DNA of 64,000 nucleotides from Aeromicrobium endophyticum (GTDB taxonomy: Bacteria > Actinomycetota > Actinomycetes > Propionibacteriales > Nocardioidaceae). The position numbers and the translations under genes were made by a program. Within the stretch, counting starts at the first letter, position 1. The number at the start of each line of letters is the position of its first letter. The stretch is from positions 186,001 through 250,000 of the forward strand of contig NZ_QUBR01000003.1 in the NCBI RefSeq assembly GCF_003586285.1, read 5' to 3'. Of the stretch, positions 25,677 to 35,726 are shown piece by piece. The notes below the pieces were generated by a model. It searched no databases, was not told where the DNA came from, and was given only the letters and a program-made list of their open reading frames with translations.

Positions 25677-27028
25677 CGACGCAGACGCACGCCCCCGAAC
25701 GGCTGTGGACCGGCTCGCACGGGCGCGTCGTCGTGGGGATCTTCTCGCTGGCCTTCTTCGTGGCGTTCGAGTCGCTGGCCGTCGCCACGGTGATGCCGGC
25801 CGTGGCCGACGAGCTCGGCGGGCTGCGCCTGTACGCGCTGTCGTTCGCGGCCCCGATCGCCGTGGGCATCGTGTCGATGACGGTCGCCGGCCCCCTCATG
25901 GACCGCCGCGGGCCCGGGCTCGGTCTGCGGCTCGGCGTCGCGGTCTTCGTCATCGGACTGCTCGTGGCGGGACTCGCGCCGAGCATGCCGGTGTTCCTGG
26001 CCGGCCGAGCCGTGCAGGGGCTCGGCATGGGATTCGTCGGGGTGGGCCTCTACGTCGTGATCGGGCAGACCTTCCACGAAGACCTGCGGGCGCGCGTGTT
26101 CACCGTCGTGACGAGTGCCTGGGTGCTGCCGGCGCTGGTCGGGCCGTTCATCGCAGGGGCGATCACCGACCTGGCCGGCTGGCGCTGGGTGTTCCTCGCC
26201 GTGCCGGCGATCGCGGTCGCGTCCCTGGTGCTGATCTGGGAGGCGCTCGACGCGATCGAGGGTGACCCGGAGGTCGTCGTCGACCGCCGGCGGGCGGGCT
26301 GGGCCGTCATGGTGGCAGCCGGGGTGGTCGTCGTCAGCGTGGCCGGGCAGCGCACGGTGTCGTGGTGGCCGGCCGTCGTGCTCGTCGCCACGACCGTCAC
26401 CCTGCGACACGCGTCTCGGCTCCTCCCGGCCGGGACGTGGCGAGCGCGTCGAGGCCTGCCCGTCGTCGTGATCACCCGCAGCCTGCTGTGCGCCGCGTTC
26501 CTCGGCGCCGAGACGTACATCCCCCTGTCGCTGGTGCAGCACCGTGACCTCAGCGTCACCACGGCGGGGCTGCTGCTCACGAGTGCCGCCGTCCTGTGGT
26601 TCAGCGGCGCCTGGCTGGCGGCGCACGTGCCCGCCCTGGCCTCGAAGCCCCTGCGGGTGCGGCTGGGAGCGGTGTGCGTCACGACCGGTGTCGGCGCGGG
26701 CTTCCTGACGCTGGTGCCGTGGGTGCCGGTGTACGTCGTGGCGGTCGCCTGGGGGATCGGTGGTCTCGGGATGGGCATCGCGGTGTCGACCCTGGGGGTG
26801 CTGATGCTCGACCACTCGACGCCGGCCGAGCAAGGAGCGAACAGCGCCGCCATGCAGACGAGCGACGCGGTGCTGGAGTCCTTGGTGCTGGCCTTCGGCA
26901 GCGTGGTGTTCGCGGTCATGCTGGCCGAGCACGAGCAGGCCGGCTACCTGCTCGTGTTCGGCGGCGCGGTCGCCGTGGCGGCACTGGGCGTGCTGACCTC
27001 GTCGAGGGTGACCTCCAGCGCTTCGTGA
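25673..27028 (+). CDS. MFS efflux transporter, probable SoxR target
   Basis: This 451-residue major facilitator has about 12-14 hydrophobic segments. The motif-A equivalent between helices 2 and 3 reads GPLMDRRGPGLGL, and GRAVQGLGMGFVGVGLYVVIGQ is a drug-antiporter-like motif C region. Helix 5 ends in GPFIAGAITDLAGWRWVF. It most likely exports a hydrophobic drug or redox-active compound, as SoxR-controlled pumps do in other bacteria. Substrate is inferred only from regulation. ATG at 25673 overlaps the stop of the short upstream frame. Confidence 0.88.
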   Translation: MTTQTHAPERLWTGSHGRVVVGIFSLAFFVAFESLAVATVMPAVADELGGLRLYALSFAAPIAVGIVSMTVAGPLMDRRGPGLGLRLGVAVFVIGLLVAGLAPSMPVFLAGRAVQGLGMGFVGVGLYVVIGQTFHEDLRARVFTVVTSAWVLPALVGPFIAGAITDLAGWRWVFLAVPAIAVASLVLIWEALDAIEGDPEVVVDRRRAGWAVMVAAGVVVVSVAGQRTVSWWPAVVLVATTVTLRHASRLLPAGTWRARRGLPVVVITRSLLCAAFLGAETYIPLSLVQHRDLSVTTAGLLLTSAAVLWFSGAWLAAHVPALASKPLRVRLGAVCVTTGVGAGFLTLVPWVPVYVVAVAWGIGGLGMGIAVSTLGVLMLDHSTPAEQGANSAAMQTSDAVLESLVLAFGSVVFAVMLAEHEQAGYLLVFGGAVAVAALGVLTSSRVTSSAS

Positions 27029-27088
27029 CCGTCGGCCGCGGTTGCAGGTGAGTGCCGAGCGGGTCGCCGACGCCGATACCCTGGCCCG

Positions 27089-28423
27089 GTGAACCCTTCA
27101 TCGTCAGATGCCACCTCGTGGACTCCCGGACGTCCACTCCGCGTCGCCCTGCTGGGCTGCGGGGTCGTCGGCACCGAGGTCGCGCGCCTGCTGACGCGTG
27201 ACGCCGACGAGCTGGCCCAGCGCGTCGGCGCGCCGATGGAGCTCGTGGGCATCGCGGTGCGACGTCTCGGACGCGATCGCGACCTCGACGTGCCCGACGA
27301 GCTGTTCACCACCGATGCCGCCGGGCTCGTGTCGCGCGGCGACATCGACGTCGTCATCGAGGTCATCGGCGGCATCGACCTCGCCCGCGACCTGATCCTC
27401 TCGGCGCTCGAGCACGGCGCCTCGGTCGTCACCGCCAACAAGGCCCTGCTGGCCGAGGACGGCGCGACGCTGTTCGAGGCGGCGCACAAGGCTGAGCGCG
27501 ACCTCTACTTCGAGGCGGCCGTGGCCGGCGCGATCCCGATCGTCCGCCCCCTGCGCGAGTCGCTCGCCGGCGACCGGGTGCAGCGCGTGCTGGGCATCGT
27601 CAACGGCACCACCAACTTCATCCTCGACGCCATGACCACCACGGGTCAGGGCTTCTCCGAGGCGCTCGACGAGGCGCAGCGCCTGGGGTACGCCGAGGCC
27701 GATCCCACCGCCGACATCGAGGGCTTCGACGCCGCCTCGAAGGCCGCGATCCTCGCCGGGCTCGCGTTCCACACCCGGGTGACGATCGGCGACGTCCACC
27801 GCGAGGGCATCACCGACGTGTCGGCCGCCGACGTCCGCTCGGCCGACGAGATGGGCTGCGTCGTCAAGCTGCTCGCGATCTGCGAGCGGCGCGAGACCCC
27901 CGACGGTCCCGCCGTCTCGGCACGCGTGCACCCCGCCATGATCCCCCGCTCGCACCCGCTGGCCAGCGTCCGCGGCGCCTACAACGCGGTGTTCGTCGAG
28001 AGCGAGGCGGCCGGCGAGCTCATGTTCTACGGCCCCGGCGCCGGCGGCGCGCCCACGGCGAGCGCCGTGCTGGGCGACGTCGTGTCGGTCGCCCGCAACC
28101 GTCGCAGCGACGTCTTCGGCCCGGGCGAGTCGACCCACGCACAGCTCGAGGTGCTCGACATGGGACGGGCCCGCACCCGCTACCACGTCTCGATCGACGT
28201 CGACGACCGCGCGGGAGTGCTGGCCTCGGTCGCCGGCGCATTCGCCGAGTACGACGTGTCGATCAAGACGGTGCGGCAGGAGGGCAGCGGGTCCGACGCC
28301 CAGCTGGTCATCGTGACCCACGAGGCCGAGGACGCCGCCCTGTCGGCGACCGTGGCATCGCTTCGAGGGCTCGACATGGTGCGTGACGTGACATCGGTGA
28401 TGCGCGTCGAGGGAGGATTCTGA
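27089..28423 (+). CDS. hom: homoserine dehydrogenase
   Basis: This 444-residue enzyme reduces aspartate semialdehyde to homoserine. It has an N-terminal Rossmann fold ([17 protein letters not shown], about 17-33) and the catalytic domain with [11 protein letters not shown] (about 170-180) and the [19 protein letters not shown] motif. A C-terminal ACT domain (about 355-435; [21 protein letters not shown]) usually gives threonine feedback inhibition. The start is GTG at 27089. Its stop overlaps the thrC start, giving the hom-thrC-thrB operon. Confidence 0.96.
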   Translation: MNPSSSDATSWTPGRPLRVALLGCGVVGTEVARLLTRDADELAQRVGAPMELVGIAVRRLGRDRDLDVPDELFTTDAAGLVSRGDIDVVIEVIGGIDLARDLILSALEHGASVVTANKALLAEDGATLFEAAHKAERDLYFEAAVAGAIPIVRPLRESLAGDRVQRVLGIVNGTTNFILDAMTTTGQGFSEALDEAQRLGYAEADPTADIEGFDAASKAAILAGLAFHTRVTIGDVHREGITDVSAADVRSADEMGCVVKLLAICERRETPDGPAVSARVHPAMIPRSHPLASVRGAYNAVFVESEAAGELMFYGPGAGGAPTASAVLGDVVSVARNRRSDVFGPGESTHAQLEVLDMGRARTRYHVSIDVDDRAGVLASVAGAFAEYDVSIKTVRQEGSGSDAQLVIVTHEAEDAALSATVASLRGLDMVRDVTSVMRVEGGF

Positions 28424-29487
28424 TGGCTCACGTCTGGAGAGGCGTCATCGAGGAGTACCGCGACTGGCTGCCCGTCATGGCCGGCGCGCCGGTCGTCTCG
28501 CTGGGCGAGGGCGGCACCCCGCTGGTGCACTCGGCCTGGTTGTCGGGCCTCGTGCGCGGCGACGTGTGGCTCAAGGTCGAGGGCAACAACCCCACCGGCT
28601 CGTTCAAGGACCGCGGCATGACGACGGCCGTGTCGGTCGCCGTGGGCGAGGGTGCCAAGGCCGTCGTGTGCGCGTCGACGGGCAACACGTCCGCGTCGAT
28701 GACCGCCTACGCGGCCAAGGCCGGCCTGACGCCCGTCGTGCTGGTGCCTCACGGCAAGATCGCCGCCGGCAAGATGGCCCAGGCCGTCATGCACGGGGCC
28801 GAGGTCATCCAGGTCAAGGGCGGTTTCGACGAGTGCCTGCAGCTGTCGCGCGCACTGGCCGACAAGTACCCCGTCGCCCTGGTCAACTCGGTCAACCCCG
28901 TCCGTCTGCAAGGGCAGAAGACCGCGTCGTTCGAGATCGTCGACACGCTGGGCGACGCCCCCGACCTGCACGTGCTGCCCGTCGGCAACGCCGGCAACAT
29001 CTCGGCGTACTGGCTGGGCTACCGCGAGTACGCCGACGCCGGAGTTGCCACGCGGACGCCGCAGATGTGGGGCTTCCAGGCCAAGGGTTCCGACCCGATC
29101 GTCCAGGGCGCACCGATCCCGCACCCCGAGACGGTCGCCACCGCGATCCGCATCGGCAACCCGGCGTCGTGGCACCTCGCCGAGGCGGCCCGTGACGAGT
29201 CGGCCGGCCGCATCGGATCGGTCAGCGACGAGCAGATCCTGCAGGCGCAGCGAGACCTCGCCTCGCACGACGGCGTCTTCGTCGAGCCCGCCTCGGCGGC
29301 CGGTGTCGCGGGCCTGGTCGAGGCCGCGGCCGCGGGCCAGGTCGAGCCCGGCCAGAAGATCACGGTCACGGTGACCGGCCACGGCCTGAAGGACATCGAC
29401 ACCGCCCTGTCGGGCGCCGGCGCGCTCGTCGACGCAATCATCGAGTTCGACGTCGACGCCGCTGCCGACGCCGCCGGTCTGCTGTGA
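28423..29487 (+). CDS. thrC: threonine synthase
   Basis: This 354-residue PLP enzyme converts O-phosphohomoserine to threonine. PLP lysine in [15 protein letters not shown] (about K63), the phosphate-cup [11 protein letters not shown] and [14 protein letters not shown] motifs are visible. It is the short actinobacterial form without the extended N-terminal domain of the E. coli enzyme. It begins on the last base of the hom stop codon and ends overlapping the thrB start. Confidence 0.96.
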   Translation: MAHVWRGVIEEYRDWLPVMAGAPVVSLGEGGTPLVHSAWLSGLVRGDVWLKVEGNNPTGSFKDRGMTTAVSVAVGEGAKAVVCASTGNTSASMTAYAAKAGLTPVVLVPHGKIAAGKMAQAVMHGAEVIQVKGGFDECLQLSRALADKYPVALVNSVNPVRLQGQKTASFEIVDTLGDAPDLHVLPVGNAGNISAYWLGYREYADAGVATRTPQMWGFQAKGSDPIVQGAPIPHPETVATAIRIGNPASWHLAEAARDESAGRIGSVSDEQILQAQRDLASHDGVFVEPASAAGVAGLVEAAAAGQVEPGQKITVTVTGHGLKDIDTALSGAGALVDAIIEFDVDAAADAAGLL

Positions 29488-30365
29488 CGTTCGTCATCGG
29501 CCCGGTCGCCGTCAGGGTGCCGGCCTCCAGCGCCAACCTGGGTCCGGGCTTCGACGCCCTCGGACTCGCGCTCGACCTGCACGACGAGATCTCGGCCGAG
29601 GTGGTCGACGCAGGTCTCGAGATCCGCGTCACGGGCGAGGGACGCGACGGCGTCCCGCTCGACGAGACGCACCTGGTCGTCCGGGCGATGCACGCGGCCT
29701 TCGACCTGCTGGGCGGGCGTCCGCCGGGGCTGAGGCTCAGCTGCACCAACGCCATCCCGCACGGGCGCGGCCTGGGGTCGTCGGCCGCCGCCATCGTCGG
29801 GGGAGTTCTGCTGGCCCGGGCGCTGGTGGCCGGTGGCGACGAGCTGCTCGACGACGCTGCCGCCTTCCAGCTGACGGTCGATCTCGAGGGGCATCCCGAC
29901 AACGTCGCAGCGGCCTTCTTCGGCGGCCTGACCATCGCCTGGGTCGACGGTGCCGCGGCCGCGGTCGAGCGGCTCGACACCGACGTGGCCGTGACCGTGT
30001 TCGTGCCACCGTCCGCCGTCTCCACCGAGAAGGCGAGGGGCCTGCTTCCCGAGTCGGTGCCGCACCGCGATGCCGCCGTCAACGCCGGCCGCGCCGCCCT
30101 GCTCGTCGCGGCCCTGACCGGCGCACCCCACCGCCTCATCTCGGCCACCGAGGACCGTCTGCACCAGTCGTACCGCGCCGAGGCGATGCCCGACTCGTAC
30201 AAGCTGCTGCGGGCGCTGCGCGTCGAGGGGGTGCCGACCATCATCTCCGGCGCCGGGCCGACGGTGCTGGCCTTCGCGCGCGGCGTCGCCGATGCCGCGC
30301 CCCAGGGCTGGTCCGTGCACGAGCTCGACGTCGACCAGGCCGGTGCGCAGGTCGTCTCCGGCTGA
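29484..30365 (+). CDS. thrB: homoserine kinase
   Basis: This 293-residue GHMP kinase phosphorylates homoserine. It has [18 protein letters not shown] (about 12-29), the ATP-binding loop [14 protein letters not shown] (about 93-106) and the C-terminal [12 protein letters not shown] motif. GTG at 29484 overlaps the thrC stop (GTGA), completing a translationally coupled threonine operon. Confidence 0.95.
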   Translation: MTFVIGPVAVRVPASSANLGPGFDALGLALDLHDEISAEVVDAGLEIRVTGEGRDGVPLDETHLVVRAMHAAFDLLGGRPPGLRLSCTNAIPHGRGLGSSAAAIVGGVLLARALVAGGDELLDDAAAFQLTVDLEGHPDNVAAAFFGGLTIAWVDGAAAAVERLDTDVAVTVFVPPSAVSTEKARGLLPESVPHRDAAVNAGRAALLVAALTGAPHRLISATEDRLHQSYRAEAMPDSYKLLRALRVEGVPTIISGAGPTVLAFARGVADAAPQGWSVHELDVDQAGAQVVSG

Positions 30366-30567
30366 CGTCGTCGACACCGGGCCGACCGGAATGTCGAGCG
30401 ACCCGATGGTGTTATGGTGAGCGAGTCGGAGTCGAGTTCATCTCCCCGACAGCGACACCGCAAGTGAGCAGCGCCACTCCCGCCGCCCGTCAGATACGGG
30501 CCCGCCCTGATGCCTCCCGGATTCCCGGAGCACTGGCCGTGTGGCCTCATCCCCATAAGGAACCTAC
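30366..30567 (+). promoter_or_regulatory. rho 5' region with probable promoter and C-rich leader
   Basis: A -10-like TATGGT is at 30413-30418 without a convincing -35. About 140 nt of C-rich, weakly structured leader follow (for example CACTCCCGCCGCCCGTC) before the rho start; TAAGGA lies 6 nt before the GTG. Unstructured C-rich RNA is what Rho binds, so autogenous attenuation is possible, but this is inferred. Confidence 0.45.
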
Positions 30568-32619
30568 GTGACCGACACCACCACGACACCTGCTGCCTCC
30601 ACGCCTCCCGACGCTCCCGCGGCCACCGCCGCGCCGAAGCGCACCGGGGGAGGACTCGGCGGCAAGGTGCTCGCCGAGCTGCAGGAGATCGCCTCCGAGC
30701 TGGGCATCACCGGCGCCGAGAAGATGCGCAAGGGCGCACTCATCGACGCCATCAAGATCGCCCGCGGCGACGCCGGCACCTCGACCAAGGCGGCGGTGAA
30801 GGCCGCGTCCGGCCCGGCCGTCGACACGACGCCTCCGGCGGCCGTGGCCCTGCCCGACGTCGCGGTCGAGCCGGCTGCCGAGGACGCACCGGCCAAGGCC
30901 AAGGCCGACAAGCCGGCACGCACCCGCAAGCCCAAGGCCGACAAGCCGGCGGCCGACGAGCAGCCCGCAGCGGCCGAGAAGGCCGAGCCCGCCGAGGCGA
31001 GGGGCGACGCCAAGGTCGGGTCCAAGAACGACGCCAAGACCGACTCGAAGAACGACGCCAAGAACGACGCCAAGGCCGACGACCAGTCCAAGGACGACGA
31101 CGCCGGCTCCGAGGGCGGCAACGGTCGCAGCCGCAACCGCAACCGCAACCAGGGCGGCCAGAACGGCCAGAACCCCCAGAACACCCAGGGCGGCGAGCAG
31201 GGCGGCGGCCGCAACCAGAACAACCAGGGCGGCCGCAACCAGGGCGCCGAGCAGGGCGGCGGCCGCAACCAGGGCGGGCAGGGCAACCAGAACGCCCAGG
31301 GCGGCGGCAACGCGCCCCAGCAGGGCCGCAACCAGGGCAACCAGGGCGCCCAGGCGACCGGTCCCGAGGACGACGACGAGACCGGCGGACGCCGCCGCAA
31401 CCGTCGCGGCCGCAACCGCAACGGCTCGGCCGGGCGTGGCGGCGCGATGGACGTCGACACCTCCTACACCGAGGACGACGTGCTGGTGCCCGCCGCGGGC
31501 ATCCTCGACATCCTCGACAACTACGCGTTCGTGCGCACGACCGGCTACCTGCCCAGCGACAACGACGTCTACGTGTCGCTGTCGATGGTCCGCAAGTGGG
31601 GCCTGCGTCGCGGCGACGCCGTCGTCGGACAGGTGCGCCAGCCCCGTGAGGGCGAGCGCAAGGAGAAGTTCAACCCGATGGTCAAGATCGACTCGGTCAA
31701 CGGGATGAGCATCGACGAGGCCAACAAGCGCGTCGACTTCTCCAAGCTGACGCCCCTGCACCCGAGCGAGCGCCTGCGCCTCGAGGGCGAGGCCGGCGGC
31801 ATCACGGGTCGCGTCATCGACCTCGTGTCGCCGATCGGCAAGGGCCAGCGCGGACTCATCGTCTCGCCCCCCAAGGCCGGCAAGACGATGGTCATGCAGC
31901 AGCTCGCCAACGCCATCACGGCCAACAACCCCGAGTGCCACCTGATGATCGTCCTGGTCGACGAGCGCCCCGAGGAGGTCACCGACTTCCAGCGGTCCGT
32001 CAAGGGCGAGGTCATCGCGTCGACGTTCGACCGTCCGGCCACCGACCACACGATGGTCGCCGAGCTCGCGATCGAGCGGGCCAAGCGCCTGGTCGAGCTG
32101 GGTCACGACGTCGTGCTGCTGCTCGACGGCATCACCCGCCTGGGTCGCGCCTACAACCTCGCCGCGCCGACGTCGGGCCGGGTCATGTCGGGCGGCGTCG
32201 ACTCGTCGGCGCTCTACCCGCCCAAGAAGTTCTTCGGCGCCGCTCGCAACATCGAGGACGGCGGATCGTTGACGATCCTCGCGACCGCCCTGGTCGAGAC
32301 CGGCTCGCGCATGGACGAGGTGATCTTCGAGGAGTTCAAGGGCACCGGCAACTGGGAGCTCCGCCTGCGCCGCGACCTGGCCGACAAGCGGATCTTCCCG
32401 GCGATCGACGTCACCGCGTCCAGCACGCGCCGCGAGGAGCTGCTGATGAGCAAGGACGAGCTGGCCATCGTCTGGAAGCTGCGTCGGGTGCTCGCGGGCC
32501 TCGAGGGTCAGCAGGGTCTGGAGCTGGTGCTCGAGAAGCTCAAGAAGTCCTCGACCAACGCGGAGTTCCTGATGCAGATCACCAAGACGCTGCCGGCCGA
32601 CGAGGTCGCCTCGAGCTGA
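30568..32619 (+). CDS. rho: transcription termination factor Rho with long Asn/Gln/Gly-rich insertion
   Basis: The protein has 683 residues, against 419 in E. coli. Order: N-terminal helical domain (about 25-68; [28 protein letters not shown]), an Ala/Lys/Asp-rich linker, and an Asn/Gln/Gly-rich low-complexity stretch (about 185-262). Then come RNA-binding CSD (from about 295; [20 protein letters not shown]), and the hexameric ATPase with Walker A PPKAGKT (about 433-439), Walker [12 protein letters not shown] and Q/R-loops. Bicyclomycin-site residues lie in the conserved core. Such insertions occur in other actinobacterial Rho proteins; this one is unusually rich in N and Q. The start is GTG at 30568. 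Confidence 0.95.
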   Translation: MTDTTTTPAASTPPDAPAATAAPKRTGGGLGGKVLAELQEIASELGITGAEKMRKGALIDAIKIARGDAGTSTKAAVKAASGPAVDTTPPAAVALPDVAVEPAAEDAPAKAKADKPARTRKPKADKPAADEQPAAAEKAEPAEARGDAKVGSKNDAKTDSKNDAKNDAKADDQSKDDDAGSEGGNGRSRNRNRNQGGQNGQNPQNTQGGEQGGGRNQNNQGGRNQGAEQGGGRNQGGQGNQNAQGGGNAPQQGRNQGNQGAQATGPEDDDETGGRRRNRRGRNRNGSAGRGGAMDVDTSYTEDDVLVPAAGILDILDNYAFVRTTGYLPSDNDVYVSLSMVRKWGLRRGDAVVGQVRQPREGERKEKFNPMVKIDSVNGMSIDEANKRVDFSKLTPLHPSERLRLEGEAGGITGRVIDLVSPIGKGQRGLIVSPPKAGKTMVMQQLANAITANNPECHLMIVLVDERPEEVTDFQRSVKGEVIASTFDRPATDHTMVAELAIERAKRLVELGHDVVLLLDGITRLGRAYNLAAPTSGRVMSGGVDSSALYPPKKFFGAARNIEDGGSLTILATALVETGSRMDEVIFEEFKGTGNWELRLRRDLADKRIFPAIDVTASSTRREELLMSKDELAIVWKLRRVLAGLEGQQGLELVLEKLKKSSTNAEFLMQITKTLPADEVASS

Positions 32620-32626
32620 CGTCACG

Positions 32627-32670
32627 CACGTGAGGGGGCGGGTCCGGACGTCCGGGTCCGCCCTCTCGTG
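32627..32670 (+). terminator. hairpin after rho
   Basis: CACG-GAGGGGGCGG pairs with CCGCCCTCTCGTG around a CCGGAC/GTCCGG inner stem, 8 nt after the rho stop. There is no T-run downstream, so it is a weak or Rho-assisted terminator. Confidence 0.55.
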
Positions 32671-32745
32671 CGTCCGGTGCGACGCGGCGGTCGCGAGCCG
32701 GTTTTGAGATGGTCGGTGGTCGGCACCACCCCTACGATTGAGCCC

Positions 32746-33228
32746 ATGACCACCGCACACGACTTCTCCGCGACCGCGATCGACGGCACCGAACGACTTC
32801 TGGCCGACTACAAGGGCAAGGTGCTGCTGATCGTCAACACCGCGACCCAGTGCGGGTTCACGCCGCAGTTCAAGGGGCTCGAGTCTGTCTACCAGGAGTA
32901 CGTCGACCGTGGCCTGGTCGTCCTGGGGTTCCCGTGCGACCAGTTCGGCCACCAGAACCCCGACGGCGACGAGGAGACCGCGACGTTCTGCGAGAAGAAC
33001 TTCGGCGTCACGTTCCCGCTGTTCTCCGAGATCGAGGTCAACGGCGACAACGCCCACCCGCTGTACCAGTGGCTGAAGAAGGAGAAGGGCGGCGTCGGAC
33101 CGTCCAAGATCAAGTGGAACTTCACCAAGTTCCTGGTCGACGCCGACGGCAACGTCGTCAAGCGCTACGGCTCGGCGACCAAGCCCGAGAAGATCCGCGG
33201 CGACATCGAGAAGCTGCTGCCCCGCTGA
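32746..33228 (+). CDS. glutathione peroxidase-family thiol peroxidase
   Basis: This 160-residue peroxidase has peroxidatic C36 in VNTATQCGFTPQ and conserved FPCDQFGHQNP and KWNFTKF (W124, N125) completing the active site. It has Cys, not selenocysteine. C82 (in ATFCEKNFG) sits where yeast Gpx3 has its resolving Cys (C36-C82 pair), so it is probably thioredoxin-dependent. Actinobacteria such as this lack glutathione, which fits. ATG at 32746 is preceded by a GGTGGT-CGGC-ACCACC palindrome (32715-32730) and TACGAT (32733-32738) that may be its operator and -10. The 22-bp tandem repeats start at its stop codon. Confidence 0.9.
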   Translation: MTTAHDFSATAIDGTERLLADYKGKVLLIVNTATQCGFTPQFKGLESVYQEYVDRGLVVLGFPCDQFGHQNPDGDEETATFCEKNFGVTFPLFSEIEVNGDNAHPLYQWLKKEKGGVGPSKIKWNFTKFLVDADGNVVKRYGSATKPEKIRGDIEKLLPR

Positions 33229-33322
33229 CGCGTGGCTTTCGCCCCGCTGACGCGTGGCTTTCGCCCCGCTGACGCGTGGCTTTCGCCCCGCTGACGCGTG
33301 GCTTTCGCCCCGCTGACGCGTG
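33221..33322. repeat. 22-bp tandem repeat array, five copies, starting in the gpx stop region
   Basis: CTGACGCGTGGCTTTCGCCC plus CG is repeated head to tail with exact 22-bp period. CTGACGCGTG starts at 33225, 33247, 33269, 33291 and 33313. The first copy includes the gpx stop codon TGA. Two inverted relatives follow (CAACCCACGCGTC at 33331-33343 and CAACCCACGCCTC at 33352-33364), so folded RNA would pair copies with them. The array lies in the longest gene-free stretch (33229-33493) upstream of rpmE. Otherwise nothing is seen there but an upstream region for rpmE. Confidence 0.9.
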
Positions 33323-33493
33323 CCTCCCGCAACCCACGCGTCGGTGGTGCGCAACCCACGCCTCAGCGTCGGGGTGGGAATAATCCTGGTGCCGATTTCC
33401 TTGTAACGGGTGCCACCTGGCACAATCCATCCTTGGTTCTGGTTCACGCCACCGCACTCCGCGGGACGACCCAGCGACCGCCGAGAGGACATC

Positions 33494-33700
33494 ATGAAGA
33501 ACAGCATCCACCCCGACTACGTCGAGACCCAGGTCACCTGCACCTGCGGCAACACGTTCACCACCAAGAGCACGGCGCCCGAGGGCGTCCTCCGCGCCGA
33601 CGTGTGCTCGGCCTGCCACCCGTTCTACACGGGCAAGCAGAAGATCCTCGACACCGGCGGACGCGTCGCCCGCTTCGAGAAGCGTTACGCCAAGAAGTAG
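33494..33700 (+). CDS. rpmE: 50S ribosomal protein L31, zinc-binding form
   Basis: This 68-residue L31 has four zinc-ligand cysteines in CTCGNTF and [10 protein letters not shown], so it is the C+ (zinc-containing) paralogue rather than the zinc-free form induced on zinc starvation. ATG at 33494 with AGAGGAC upstream. It sits between rho and prfA as in mycobacteria. Confidence 0.97.
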   Translation: MKNSIHPDYVETQVTCTCGNTFTTKSTAPEGVLRADVCSACHPFYTGKQKILDTGGRVARFEKRYAKK

Positions 33701-33709
33701 CGACCCACC

Positions 33710-33746
33710 AGCGCCGACCCCAGCCCCAGCGGCTCGGGTCGGCGCT
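33710..33746 (+). terminator. intrinsic terminator after rpmE
   Basis: AGCGCCGACCC (33710-33720) and GGGTCGGCGCT (33736-33746) form a perfect 11-bp stem with a 15-nt loop, 9 nt after the rpmE stop. The tail is GTCGTTCGTC, only moderately U-rich. Confidence 0.75.
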
Positions 33747-33789
33747 GTCGTTCGTCACCGTCCGTCGTCCCGCGTCACAGGAGCCGTCC

Positions 33790-34869
33790 ATGTTCGAGGC
33801 AGTCGAGTCGCTGGTGTCCGAGCACGCCGAGCTCGAGGAGCGCATGGCCGATCCCGCGGTCCACTCCGATCCGGGCCTGGCCAAGAAGCTCGGCCAGCGG
33901 TACGCCGAGCTGAGCGCCATCGTCAAGACCTACCGTGACTTCCAGCAGGTCACGGACGACCTCGAGGTGGCGCGCGAGCTGGCGTCAGAGGACGCCGGTC
34001 TGGCGGCCGAGGTCGACGAGCTCGAGCCGCGCCTGCACGAGCTGTCCGAGCGGCTGCAGCGCCTGCTGGTGCCCCGTGACCCGCAGGACGCCAAGGACAT
34101 CCTGCTCGAGATCAAGGGCGGCGAGGGCGGCGAGGAGTCGGCGCTGTTCGCCGGCGACCTGCAGCGGATGTACGCGCGCTACGCCGAGCAGCGCGGCTGG
34201 AAGACCGAGATCCTCGACGCGACCGAGTCGGCGCTCGGCGGGTACAAGTCCGTCACGATGGCCGTGAAGTCCAAGGGCACCCCCGAGCCGGGCGAGGCGC
34301 CGCACGCGCTGCTCAAGTTCGAGGGTGGCGTGCACCGCGTGCAGCGGGTGCCGGTGACCGAGTCGCAGGGGCGCATCCACACCTCGGCCGCGGGCGTGCT
34401 GGTGCTGGCCGAGGCCGAGGACATCGACGTCGAGATCCACGACAGCGACCTGCGCATCGACGTGTACCGGTCGTCGGGACCCGGTGGTCAGAGCGTCAAC
34501 ACGACCGACTCGGCGGTGCGCATCACGCACGTGCCGACCGGCATCGTGGCCAGCTGCCAGAACGAGAAGAGCCAGCTGCAGAACAAGGAGCAGGCGATGC
34601 GCATCCTGCGCTCGCGCCTGCTCGACGCGGCCCAGGCCGCCGCCGATGCCGAGGCCGCCGGCGTGCGCAAGTCGCAGATCCGCACGGTCGACCGCTCCGA
34701 GCGCATCCGCACGTACAACTTCCCCGAGAACCGCCTGTCCGACCACCGCACGGGCTTCAAGGCCTACAACCTCGACCAGGTCATGGACGGCGCGCTCGAC
34801 GACGTCATCAAGTCGCTGGTCGACGCCGAGCTGGCCGAGCGCCTCGCCTCGGTCGAGTCCGGCTCGTGA
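33790..34869 (+). CDS. prfA: peptide chain release factor 1
   Basis: This 359-residue class I release factor reads UAG/UAA. The catalytic GGQ is at 232-234 in [19 protein letters not shown], and the N-terminal coiled-coil domain 1 spans about 1-100. A PVT-type codon-recognition tripeptide lies in [10 protein letters not shown]. The start ATG at 33790 follows ACAGGAGCCGTCC. It overlaps prmC by 4 nt, so RF1 and its methyltransferase are translationally coupled. Confidence 0.96.
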   Translation: MFEAVESLVSEHAELEERMADPAVHSDPGLAKKLGQRYAELSAIVKTYRDFQQVTDDLEVARELASEDAGLAAEVDELEPRLHELSERLQRLLVPRDPQDAKDILLEIKGGEGGEESALFAGDLQRMYARYAEQRGWKTEILDATESALGGYKSVTMAVKSKGTPEPGEAPHALLKFEGGVHRVQRVPVTESQGRIHTSAAGVLVLAEAEDIDVEIHDSDLRIDVYRSSGPGGQSVNTTDSAVRITHVPTGIVASCQNEKSQLQNKEQAMRILRSRLLDAAQAAADAEAAGVRKSQIRTVDRSERIRTYNFPENRLSDHRTGFKAYNLDQVMDGALDDVIKSLVDAELAERLASVESGS

Positions 34870-35714
34870 CCGTCCGGCCACGCGTCGAGCGGATGCTCGA
34901 GGAGGCGACCGCCAGCCTCGAGGCGGGGGGCGTCTCGTCCCCGCGGCACGACGCCGAGGTGCTGCTGAGCCACGTGACGGGCGTCCCGCGCATGATGCTG
35001 ATCGGCGGAGGCACGCCCAGCGCACCCCAGCAGGAGACCTACCGCGCGATGGTCGACGCCCGGGCGCGTCGCGTCCCGCTGCAGCACCTCACCGGCTCGA
35101 CCGGGTTCCGCTACGTCGACGTCGAGGTGGGCCCGGGCGTCTTCGTGCCCCGGCCCGAGACCGAGCTGCTCGCGGGATGGGCGATCGCGCACGCCACGAC
35201 CCTCGAGTCGCCCGTCGTCGTCGAGCTCTGCGCCGGTGCGGGCGCGATCTCGTTGTCGGTCGTCCACGAGGTGCCCGGAGCCCGGGTCCACGCCGTCGAG
35301 CTCGACGAGCCCGCGTTCGAGTGGGCCCAGCGCAACCTGGCCGGCACGGGCGTCGACCTGCGGCTCGGAGACATGGCCGACGCCTTCGGCGACCTCGACG
35401 GGCAGGTCGACGTCGTGGTCGCCAACCCGCCGTACATCCCGCTCGACGCGTGGGAGAGCGTCGCCCCCGAGGCGCGCGACCACGACCCCGCCCTCGCCCT
35501 GTGGTCGGGCGACGACGGGCTCGACGCGATGCGCGTCGTCGACCGGGTCGCCTGGCGCCTGCTCAAGCCCGGGGGAGTCGTCGGAGCCGAGCACGCCGAC
35601 GCCCAGGGCGAGTCCGCTCCGGCCGTCTTCGCCCCCCGGTGGGCCGACGTGCGCGACCACCTCGACCTCGCCGGACGCCCCCGCTTCGTCACGGCCACCA
35701 AGCCGCGCCGATAG
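34866..35714 (+). CDS. prmC: release factor glutamine methyltransferase
   Basis: This 282-residue SAM-dependent enzyme methylates the GGQ glutamine of release factors. It has an N-terminal helical domain (1-85), [12 protein letters not shown], an [16 protein letters not shown]-binding loop (about 119-131) and the catalytic NPPY (187-190). GTG at 34866 overlaps the prfA stop (GTGA), fitting their functional link. Confidence 0.95.
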   Translation: MTVRPRVERMLEEATASLEAGGVSSPRHDAEVLLSHVTGVPRMMLIGGGTPSAPQQETYRAMVDARARRVPLQHLTGSTGFRYVDVEVGPGVFVPRPETELLAGWAIAHATTLESPVVVELCAGAGAISLSVVHEVPGARVHAVELDEPAFEWAQRNLAGTGVDLRLGDMADAFGDLDGQVDVVVANPPYIPLDAWESVAPEARDHDPALALWSGDDGLDAMRVVDRVAWRLLKPGGVVGAEHADAQGESAPAVFAPRWADVRDHLDLAGRPRFVTATKPRR

Positions 35715-35726
35715 GCTCGGGGCACC

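Noticed and set aside
23350..28423. The soxR-azlDC-MFS block as a mobile island
   Set aside because: Composition looks like the surroundings and there are no integrase, repeats or tRNA at its borders; simple gene insertion is enough.
33221..33322. Tandem repeats as a CRISPR array
   Set aside because: The 22-bp units are contiguous with no unique spacers, and there are no cas genes.
30547..33507. A 986-codon open frame on the minus strand
   Set aside because: It covers rho and gpx in antisense; apparent hydrophobic repeats come from the reverse complement of the rho low-complexity region and the 22-bp array.
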